Below are positions 1 to 6,070 of a stretch of DNA of 10,253 nucleotides, in pieces (the stretch's first letter is position 1; the number at the start of each line of letters is the position of its first letter). The stretch is taken from the NCBI GenBank assembly GCA_017615495.1, contig JAGAAA010000010.1, positions 1 to 10,253 of the forward strand, given 5' to 3'. The translations under genes were made by a program, and so were the position numbers. The notes under the pieces were generated by a model. The model saw only the letters and a program-made list of their open reading frames with translations. It searched no databases and was not told where the DNA came from. This stretch comes from Clostridia bacterium. GTDB lineage: Bacteria; Bacillota; Clostridia; Christensenellales; CAG-1252.

Positions 1-80
1 AAATGCTCCGAAAAGCCGCCGTCCTCTCTGCCGGAATAGTATGCGCCGTAACGTGAGATCTCCGTGGAATGTCGTTTCAT
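1..80 (-). CDS. Possible 5' end of a divergent protein gene, partial, unrecognised
   Basis: On the minus strand an open frame starts at ATG (80 to 78) and runs off the left edge, giving about 26 residues beginning MKRHSTEISRYGAYYSG. Codon choice (GGC, TAC, TCC, GAG, GAC) resembles the other genes of the window, which is the main support. There is no convincing Shine-Dalgarno site just before this ATG. A strong AGGAGG lies farther upstream on the same strand (156 to 151), but the only candidate starts near it are non-standard (ATT at 137 to 135). The frame stays open back to about position 190, so the true start could lie upstream of 80. I do not recognise the product. A coincidental open frame remains possible. 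Confidence 0.35.
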   Translation of the reverse strand, partial: MKRHSTEISRYGAYYSGREDGGFSEH

Positions 81-186
81 ATAAAATTCTACTTCGTTTT
101 TCGCGCTTTTATGACCTTTTGCGTTTTTTCGATAAATCTTTCGCCTTATTCCTCCTTTGCCAAAGCAAAGAATAGGTGCAAAACGC
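81..186. other. AT-rich divergent intergenic region with a small hairpin
   Basis: This is non-coding DNA between the possible minus-strand gene and the SRP RNA promoter. It holds a perfect inverted repeat, CTTTGC (155-160) and GCAAAG (165-170), with loop CAAA. Read on the minus strand, this hairpin directly abuts and partly includes an AGGAGG sequence (156 to 151), so it could mask a ribosome binding site. A TATAAT on the minus strand (196 to 191) could be a -10 for the divergent gene, but no good -35 accompanies it. Confidence 0.4.
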
Positions 187-216
187 TTGAATTATATTTT
201 TTCTTTATGATATAAT
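187..216 (+). promoter_or_regulatory. Promoter of the SRP RNA gene (extended -10)
   Basis: A -35 box TTGAAT (187-192) and a perfect -10 TATAAT (211-216) are separated by 18 nt. The -10 is preceded by TGA (208-210), an extended -10 element. The predicted start is about 222, exactly where the SRP RNA's closing helix begins, so the promoter and RNA calls support each other. No promoter or terminator is visible between the SRP RNA and the next gene, so this promoter may also feed the downstream operon. Confidence 0.85.
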
Positions 217-221
217 AATCC

Positions 222-490
222 TACCGTGCTATGCGGGGAGCCAGCGGTGCCCTATACCCACAATCCGCTATAGTGGGGCAGAATGCTTTTCTCGGCTTGC
301 GTTATGGAAGGCTGAGCGGCGCAAGGAATGTTGATCCCGGTGTCTTGTGCAACGATAACCTGTGAACCGTGTCAGGACCTGACGGTAGCAGCACTAAGCG
401 GCGTCTGTCGTGTGCCATAAGGTTGCTTCGGAGTAGTCACCTACGTTCGCGTCCGCTTCGGTAGCGTCTGACAAAAAAAGCTGCACGGTA
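222..490 (+). ncRNA. ffs: Signal recognition particle RNA, long Bacillus/Clostridium form with Alu domain
   Basis: This is the RNA scaffold of the signal recognition particle; it binds Ffh and directs ribosomes making membrane or secreted proteins to the translocon. The 5' Alu domain shows the conserved GGTGCCCTATACCC and CAATCCGCT blocks (about 245-272). The S domain carries the Ffh-binding hairpin at 371-392, GTCAGGACC-TGAC-GGTAGCAGC, with the usual symmetric and asymmetric internal loops. Its tetraloop (380-383) is UGAC, the URRC class rather than the GGAA of Escherichia coli and Bacillus subtilis. The ends pair perfectly: TACCGTGC (222-229) with GCACGGTA (483-490). The inferred length of 269 nt matches the roughly 270-nt form of Bacillus. 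No intrinsic terminator follows, so the 3' end is probably made by processing. Confidence 0.96.
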
Positions 491-503
491 CCCTTAAGTA
501 AAG

Positions 504-522
504 ATGGCGGCTGATGCCGCAT
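504..522 (+). other. Small hairpin between the SRP RNA and the NYN gene
   Basis: GCGGC (507-511) and GCCGC (516-520) flank a TGAT loop, and AT/AT could extend the stem past a one-base bulge. There is no T-tract after it, so it is not a normal intrinsic terminator. It ends four bases before the GGAG ribosome binding site of the next gene (526-529). It could mark the processing boundary of the SRP RNA or affect translation of the downstream gene; this is inference. Confidence 0.4.
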
Positions 523-534
523 GACGGAGATTGT

Positions 535-1326
535 ATGGACAGAGATAATAAGATCGCGGTATTGGTGGACGCCGAAAACGTGTCCGAAAAATACGCGCAG
601 GATCTTCTCGATGAAGTCACAAATTACGGTATTCCCACGTATAAGCGCGTATACGGGGATTGGACCAAACCTCAGCTTTCCAACTGGAAAAATTCTCTTT
701 TAACATATTCTTTCACCCCCATTCAACAGTATAGCTACACCACGGGCAAAAACTCCTCCGACAGCGCGATGATCATCGACGCGATGGATATTTTGTATTC
801 CGGCAAAGTCACCGGTTTTTGCTTGGTCACGTCGGACAGCGATTTCACGCGTTTGGCGATGCGCCTCAGAGAGGCGGGCATGCTGGTGCTCGGTATGGGC
901 GAGAAGAAGACGCCGCAACCCTTTATCAAGGCTTGCGAAAAGTTTATTTACCTCGAAGTGTTGAAAAACGCCGAGGAAAAGACGGAAGAGAAGCTTGACG
1001 GCAAAAGTGACAAGGTCGAAAAGGAAGATCAAGACAAAAAGGAAAAGAAGGGGGCTGAAAAGCCCGCCGTTTCATCCGTCGTCCCCCTGAAAAAGGTCAG
1101 GGCGGCGATCAAGGACATCGTCAACAGCATCGGTAACGACGATGGCTGGGCGTACCTTGCGGACGTGGGAAACAACCTTTCCAAGAGGATGCCGGACTTT
1201 GACGCCAGAAACTACGGTTATCGCAAACTTGCCGACCTCGTTTCCACCTTGAGCGGGTTCGAAAGCGCGCGCATCCCCGTGGGTGAAAGCGGCAAAGACA
1301 GCAAAATAATGATCAAAATAAAGTAA
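535..1326 (+). CDS. NYN-domain protein with C-terminal OST-HTH/LOTUS domain (probable RNA-binding or RNase protein)
   Basis: The 263-residue protein has three parts. Residues about 5-143 form a NYN (PIN-like, LabA/limkain type) domain with VLVDAENV and its Asp at residue 12, SSDSAMIID with Asp76 and Asp82, and VTSDSDF with Asp101 and Asp103. This acidic set is the metal-binding pattern expected of the fold. A lysine- and glutamate-rich linker follows (about 144-178). Residues about 183-263 fit an OST-HTH/LOTUS domain, an RNA-binding winged helix often paired with NYN. Cytoplasmic RNA cleavage or binding is inferred from these families; no substrate is known. I chose ATG 535 because GGAG (526-529) lies 5 nt before it; an in-frame ATG at 514 would add MPHDGDC but has no ribosome binding site. 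The gene lies 44 nt after the SRP RNA and 41 nt before ileS, with no promoter seen in either gap. Confidence 0.88.
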   Translation: MDRDNKIAVLVDAENVSEKYAQDLLDEVTNYGIPTYKRVYGDWTKPQLSNWKNSLLTYSFTPIQQYSYTTGKNSSDSAMIIDAMDILYSGKVTGFCLVTSDSDFTRLAMRLREAGMLVLGMGEKKTPQPFIKACEKFIYLEVLKNAEEKTEEKLDGKSDKVEKEDQDKKEKKGAEKPAVSSVVPLKKVRAAIKDIVNSIGNDDGWAYLADVGNNLSKRMPDFDARNYGYRKLADLVSTLSGFESARIPVGESGKDSKIMIKIK

Positions 1327-1367
1327 CGCGTCACAGCGATGCGAAATTCTTAAGAAGAGGCAAAGAT

Positions 1368-4300
1368 ATGTTTAACAAAGTTGATACCGGATTGGATTTT
1401 TGCGGCAGGGAGAAGGAAGTCCTTGATTTTTGGAAGAAGAACGACGTCTTCCGCAAGAGCGTTGCGGCAAACGAAGGCCGCGAGGAATACACCTTCTACG
1501 ACGGCCCGCCTACGGCAAACGGCAAGCCGCACATCGGCCACATTTTGACCCGCGTTATTAAGGATATCATCCCCCGTTATCGCACGATGAAGGGCTATCA
1601 CGTCGAGCGCAAAGCCGGCTGGGATACCCACGGTCTTCCCGTCGAGCTTGAAGTGGAAAAGATGCTTGGCATGGACGGCAAGCAGGACATCGAGCGTTAC
1701 GGCATCGAGCCATTTGTCAAAAAGTGCAAAGAGAGCGTTTGGAAGTACAAGGGCGAATGGGAAGTGATGAGCGACCGCGTGGGTTATTGGGCGGATATGG
1801 ACAATCCGTACATCACTTACGACGACAATTATATCGAATCCGTTTGGTGGGCGGTTAAGACCATCCACGAAAAAGGCCTTCTTTACAAAGGTCACAAGAT
1901 CGTTCCGTATTGCCCGCGTTGCGGCACGGCGCTTTCCTCTCACGAAGTTGCGCAGGGCTACAAAGACGTCGAGGATATGACCGTCACCGCCAAGTTTAAG
2001 GTGGTTGGGGAAGAAAACACCTATTTCCTCGCTTGGACCACCACGCCTTGGACCCTCCCGTCCAACGTTGCACTTTGTATGAACGCGGACGAAGATTACG
2101 CTCGCGTTAAGGTGGGTGATGAGTATTACATCCTCGCTTCGGCGCTTGTAAATAGCGTCATCGGCGACGGGGCGGAAATTATCGATACCCACAAGGGCAG
2201 TTACTACGAGCACAAGAAGTACGAGCCTTTGTTTGATTACATCAAAGGCACAAAAGAGGCGGAAAAAGCCTATTACGTCACCAACGATCCGTACGTTACT
2301 TTGACCGAGGGCACCGGCATCGTTCACATCGCGCCCGCGTTTGGTGAAGACGACGCCAAAGTAGGCAGGAAGTACGGGCTCCCCTTCGTCCAGCTCGTGG
2401 ATGAGCGCGGCAGGTTCGTTGACGCGGTCAAGGACCTCGTTGGTGTTTTTGCCAAAGACGGCGACAAGATGATCATCGAAAAGCTTGCGGCGAGCGGGCT
2501 TTTGTTCAAGAAGCATTTGCACACGCATAGTTATCCCTTCTGCTGGAGATGCGACACGCCGCTTTTGTACTATGCGCGCAGTTCCTATTTTATCAAAATG
2601 ACCGCGGTGCGCGACAACCTTTTGAAGAACAATTCCGAGGTCAATTGGATCCCGCCGACCATCGGTTCCGGCAGGTTTGGCAACTTCCTTGAAAACGTTA
2701 TCGACTGGGGCGTCTCCCGCGAAAGGTATTGGGGCACGCCGCTTCCCGTTTGGGTCTGCTCCGATTGCGGCAAGATCCACGTCGTGGGCAGCAAGGCGGA
2801 ACTTCTTAAGCTTTCCGGCAAATTGCCTTCCGAACTGCACCGCCCGTACATCGACCGCATTACCTTCAAGTGTGAGTGCGGCGGGGAAATGAAGCGTACG
2901 CCCGAAGTTATGGACTGCTGGTTTGACAGCGGCTCGATGCCTTTTGCGCAGTTGCATTATCCCTTTGAGAACAAGGAATTGTTTGAGAAGCATTTCCCTG
3001 CGGATTTCATCAGTGAAGCCGTGGACCAAACCCGCGGTTGGTTCTATACCTTGATGGCGATCTCCACCGTGCTCTTTGATAAGGCTCCCTTTAAAAACTG
3101 CATCGTGCTCGGTCACGTAGGCGACAAAGACGGCATTAAGATGAGCAAGCATAAGGGCAACGTGGTCGATCCGTGGAGCGTCCTTGATAAGCAGGGCGCA
3201 GACGCCGTGCGTTGGTACTTCTATACCGGTAGCGCGCCGTGGCTCCCCTCGCGTTTCTACGCGGAGGCGGTTTCCGAAGCGCAACGTAAGTTTATGGGTA
3301 CGTTCTGGAACACCTACGCCTTCTTCACCCTTTACGCAGGCATCGACGATTATCAGCCGCAGGAATACGACCTCGATAAGTGCAAACTTACCTTGATGGA
3401 TCGCTGGGTCTTATCCCGTATGAACACCTTGGTCAAGAGCGTAGACGAAGGACTTGCAGATTACAAGATCACCGAAAGCGCCCGTATGATCGGCGACTTT
3501 ACCGACGAACTTTCCAACTGGTACGTCCGTCGTTGCCGCGAAAGGTTCTGGGGCAAGGGTATGACGGAGGATAAGGCTGCGGCGTATACCACCTTGTATC
3601 ACGTGCTCGCCACGATGTCCAAGGTCATTGCTCCTTTCGTCCCCTTTATGGCGGAAAGCGTCTATCGCAACCTGGTCGTCAACAATTATAAAGATGCGCC
3701 CATCAGCGTGCATTTGAATTCCTTCCCCGTGGCGGACGAGCGCTATATCGACAAGGAACTCGAGAAGGAAATGTCCTTGATCGAAAACATCGTCTTCCTC
3801 GGAAGGGCTTGCCGCAGTAAGGCGAACATCAAAAACAGACAGCCTTTGTCCAATCTCTTTGTGAAAACCGACGTGGAAGTCAAACTCGACGGTATGCTTG
3901 AGATCGCGGCGGAGGAACTCAACGTTAAAAAGATCACTCGCGCGGAAGAAGGGCAATCCTTCATCACCTACGAACTCAAGCCGCAGCTTAAGACCCTTGG
4001 GCCCAAGTACGGCGCTTTGCTCGGTCAGATCAGAAACTTCCTCACCACTTGCAACGCGGCGGAAGTTGTGGCGGCGGTCAAAAACGGCGGCGTTTATACC
4101 ACCAATCTTGGCGGTAAGGACGTGGAATTTGCCGAGACCGACTTGTTGATCTCCACCAAGAGCGGCGAGGGCTTCAGCGCGGAGTCGGACGGCAAGATCA
4201 CCGTCGCTTTGGATACTTCGCTCACGCCGGAACTCATCGACGAGGGCTATGCGCGTGAACTCGTTTCCAAGATCCAAACCATGCGTAAGGACGCCGGTTT

Positions 4301-4484
4301 TGAAGTTACCGACCACATCAAACTCGGTATCATCGGCGAAGAATCCTTTAAGAAGATCGTCAAAGACCACGACGTTGCGGGCGACGTCCTCGCGGATGAA
4401 GTCGTCTTTGGCATGACGGATGGATTTACCAAAGATTACGACCTCGGCGGCAAAGCCGTCACCTTATCGGTATGCCGCATATAG
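1368..4484 (+). CDS. ileS: Isoleucyl-tRNA synthetase, eukaryote-like (type 2) class
   Basis: This cytoplasmic enzyme charges tRNA-Ile with isoleucine using ATP. At 1038 residues it fits the long IleS2 class rather than the roughly 920-residue bacterial IleS1. The class I HIGH motif is canonical (55-58, in GKPHIGH). The second signature is KMSKH (591-595) followed by KGNVVDP. Cys182/Cys185 (CPRC) and Cys392/Cys395 (CWRC) flank the CP1 editing region, which contains TTTPWTLPSN (near 223) and GTGIVHIAPAFGEDD (315-329). Cys464/467 with Cys502/504 look like a zinc site. The anticodon-binding region contains DELSNWYVRR, and a long C-terminal extension follows. Start: AAGAGG lies 7 nt before ATG 1368. 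The 41-nt leader has no room for a T-box, so a tRNA-sensing leader, common on Firmicute synthetase genes, is absent here. The last 13 nt overlap the next gene. Confidence 0.98.
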   Translation: MFNKVDTGLDFCGREKEVLDFWKKNDVFRKSVAANEGREEYTFYDGPPTANGKPHIGHILTRVIKDIIPRYRTMKGYHVERKAGWDTHGLPVELEVEKMLGMDGKQDIERYGIEPFVKKCKESVWKYKGEWEVMSDRVGYWADMDNPYITYDDNYIESVWWAVKTIHEKGLLYKGHKIVPYCPRCGTALSSHEVAQGYKDVEDMTVTAKFKVVGEENTYFLAWTTTPWTLPSNVALCMNADEDYARVKVGDEYYILASALVNSVIGDGAEIIDTHKGSYYEHKKYEPLFDYIKGTKEAEKAYYVTNDPYVTLTEGTGIVHIAPAFGEDDAKVGRKYGLPFVQLVDERGRFVDAVKDLVGVFAKDGDKMIIEKLAASGLLFKKHLHTHSYPFCWRCDTPLLYYARSSYFIKMTAVRDNLLKNNSEVNWIPPTIGSGRFGNFLENVIDWGVSRERYWGTPLPVWVCSDCGKIHVVGSKAELLKLSGKLPSELHRPYIDRITFKCECGGEMKRTPEVMDCWFDSGSMPFAQLHYPFENKELFEKHFPADFISEAVDQTRGWFYTLMAISTVLFDKAPFKNCIVLGHVGDKDGIKMSKHKGNVVDPWSVLDKQGADAVRWYFYTGSAPWLPSRFYAEAVSEAQRKFMGTFWNTYAFFTLYAGIDDYQPQEYDLDKCKLTLMDRWVLSRMNTLVKSVDEGLADYKITESARMIGDFTDELSNWYVRRCRERFWGKGMTEDKAAAYTTLYHVLATMSKVIAPFVPFMAESVYRNLVVNNYKDAPISVHLNSFPVADERYIDKELEKEMSLIENIVFLGRACRSKANIKNRQPLSNLFVKTDVEVKLDGMLEIAAEELNVKKITRAEEGQSFITYELKPQLKTLGPKYGALLGQIRNFLTTCNAAEVVAAVKNGGVYTTNLGGKDVEFAETDLLISTKSGEGFSAESDGKITVALDTSLTPELIDEGYARELVSKIQTMRKDAGFEVTDHIKLGIIGEESFKKIVKDHDVAGDVLADEVVFGMTDGFTKDYDLGGKAVTLSVCRI

Positions 4485-5347
4485 CCGAGGGCTGGCGCGA
4501 TTATCAGATCATCGCCACGGGCGATGGCTATAAGCTCGAGCGCTGGGGAAAAGTTTATCTGTTACGACCCGATCCGCAGGCGATCTGGGAAGCGCCTTTC
4601 GACCTCTTTTCCTACGAAAAACTCAACGCGTATTATCGCGCCGAGGCGGGGAAGAAGGAAGAAAAGTGGGTGATCGTAAAACCCTTCAAAGAAGAGTTTA
4701 CCGTCACCAGAAAAGGGCTTACCTTCCACTTGAAGCTTTCCAAAAACTTCAAGCACACGGGTCTGTTTCCCGAGCAGGCGGCAAATTGGGACGATATCGT
4801 CAAGTTGATCGGCTCCGCCGGACGCGATATCAAGGTGCTTAATTTGTTTGCTTATACCGGAGGGGCTACCATTGCCGCCGCTTCGGCGGGGGCTGCCGTC
4901 ACGCACGTTGACGCCGCGCCCGCGATGGTGGACCGCGCAAAACAAAACGCCGCGTCTTCCGACCTCGCCAAGGCTCCCATCCGTTACATCGTGGACGACT
5001 GCTTGAAGTTCGTCAACAGGGAGATCCGTCGCGGCAACCGTTACGACGCGGTCATCATGGACCCGCCTTCCTTCGGAAGAGGTCCCGACGGGGAAGTGTG
5101 GAAACTGGAAGAAAACCTTTATCCCCTCTTAAAGAGGACGGTGGAAGTGTTGTCGGATAAACCGCTTTTCTTCTTGATTAATTCGTATACGACCGGCTTG
5201 CAACCGACGGTGATCGCCGACTTGCTCAAGCTCGTTCTCGGCAAAAAGTACAATTGCGACGTAAACGCGTACGAACTCGCGTTGCCCACCGACGAAGGGA
5301 TAGAACTTCCTTGCGGTTGCAGCGGGATAGCGACGTTCAAAGGATAA
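4472..5347 (+). CDS. Class I SAM-dependent methyltransferase, RlmI/COG1092-like, probable rRNA methyltransferase
   Basis: The 291-residue protein has a Rossmann-fold methyltransferase core. SAM motif I is VLNLFAYTGG (122-131), the acidic end of beta-2 is HVDAAP with Asp147, and the catalytic loop is DPPSFGRG (197-204). A late LPCGCSG motif resembles the LPCGxSG seen near the C-terminus of short COG1092 proteins. RlmI-type relatives make 5-methylcytosine in 23S rRNA, but this shorter protein lacks the N-terminal PUA domain of RlmI, so the target base is unknown. The neighbouring ileS and pseudouridine synthase fit a role in RNA modification. The ATG overlaps the end of ileS by 13 nt and lacks a clear Shine-Dalgarno site, which suggests translational coupling to ileS. 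Confidence 0.87.
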   Translation: MPHIAEGWRDYQIIATGDGYKLERWGKVYLLRPDPQAIWEAPFDLFSYEKLNAYYRAEAGKKEEKWVIVKPFKEEFTVTRKGLTFHLKLSKNFKHTGLFPEQAANWDDIVKLIGSAGRDIKVLNLFAYTGGATIAAASAGAAVTHVDAAPAMVDRAKQNAASSDLAKAPIRYIVDDCLKFVNREIRRGNRYDAVIMDPPSFGRGPDGEVWKLEENLYPLLKRTVEVLSDKPLFFLINSYTTGLQPTVIADLLKLVLGKKYNCDVNAYELALPTDEGIELPCGCSGIATFKG

Positions 5348-5350
5348 AAT

Positions 5351-6070
5351 ATGAGCATCACTTATAAGGACATTCCCATCATATACGAAGACAACCACAT
5401 CATCGTGGTGGTCAAACCTTTTAACGTGCCTTCTCAAGAGGACGCCAGCAAGGACCCCGATATGCTTACCCTCTTGAAGGAATATCTGCGCGATACCTAC
5501 CAAAAGCCGGGCAACGTTTTCCTCGGGCTCGTCCATCGTTTGGACCGTCCCACCGGCGGCGTTATGGTGTTTGCCAAAACCAGCAAAGCGGCGGAGCGCC
5601 TTTCCGCCAGCATCGTGGACGGCGACTTTGAAAAGAAGTATTTCGCAGTTCTTGCCGATACCCCCAAGGATAAGCGCGGCAGGCTTCATAATTATTTGCT
5701 GAAAGACGAAGTCAAAAACGTCGTTTCCATCGTTCCGATGGGCGTCAAGGGCGCAAAAGAAGCGGTTTTGGATTATGCCTTGCTTGAAAAGAAGGAAAGG
5801 CTCGCCCTCGTTGAGGTAAAGCTTTATACCGGCAGGTCGCATCAGATCAGAGTGCAAACCGCCGCCATCGGTTGTCCGGTGGTGGGCGACGTCAAATACG
5901 CAGGAAAAAAGTACGTAAAATCCGACAATCTTGCTCTTTGGAGTACGGAGATCCGTTTTACGCATCCTACCAAAAAGGAAGTTATGGTGTTTAGGGCTTT
6001 CCCCGACGATACCGCCTTCCCGTGGAGCGAATTCGATATTGAAAGGCATTTGAGCGTAAAAATAAAATGA
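5351..6070 (+). CDS. RluA-family pseudouridine synthase
   Basis: This 239-residue enzyme should convert specific uridines in rRNA or tRNA to pseudouridine. The diagnostic HRLDRPTGG motif is present with the catalytic Asp at residue 65, followed by VFAKTSKAA, and the second conserved block GRSHQIR lies at 161-167. The protein begins directly with the catalytic domain (IIYEDNHIIVVVKP) and has no N-terminal S4 domain, like RluA and other short forms rather than RluC/RluD. The exact target cannot be read from the sequence. AAAGGA precedes the ATG, and only 3 nt separate it from the methyltransferase stop. Its TGA overlaps the ATG of the next gene (ATGA), so all three are probably co-translated. 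Confidence 0.93.
   Translation: MSITYKDIPIIYEDNHIIVVVKPFNVPSQEDASKDPDMLTLLKEYLRDTYQKPGNVFLGLVHRLDRPTGGVMVFAKTSKAAERLSASIVDGDFEKKYFAVLADTPKDKRGRLHNYLLKDEVKNVVSIVPMGVKGAKEAVLDYALLEKKERLALVEVKLYTGRSHQIRVQTAAIGCPVVGDVKYAGKKYVKSDNLALWSTEIRFTHPTKKEVMVFRAFPDDTAFPWSEFDIERHLSVKIK

Noticed and set aside
514..534. Earlier ATG for the NYN protein
   Set aside because: It is in frame but lies inside a small hairpin with no ribosome binding site, while ATG 535 has GGAG 5 nt upstream and gives a normal NYN N-terminus.
1350..3284. 644-codon open frame on the minus strand opposite ileS
   Set aside because: It lies antisense to an unambiguous isoleucyl-tRNA synthetase, and its composition (rich in Arg, Val, Ala, His) is what a mirror frame of this codon usage gives. 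It has no recognisable domain.
3411..4370. 319-codon minus-strand open frame opposite the 3' part of ileS
   Set aside because: It is a mirror frame of the same kind as the larger one upstream, with no domain or start signal that stands out.
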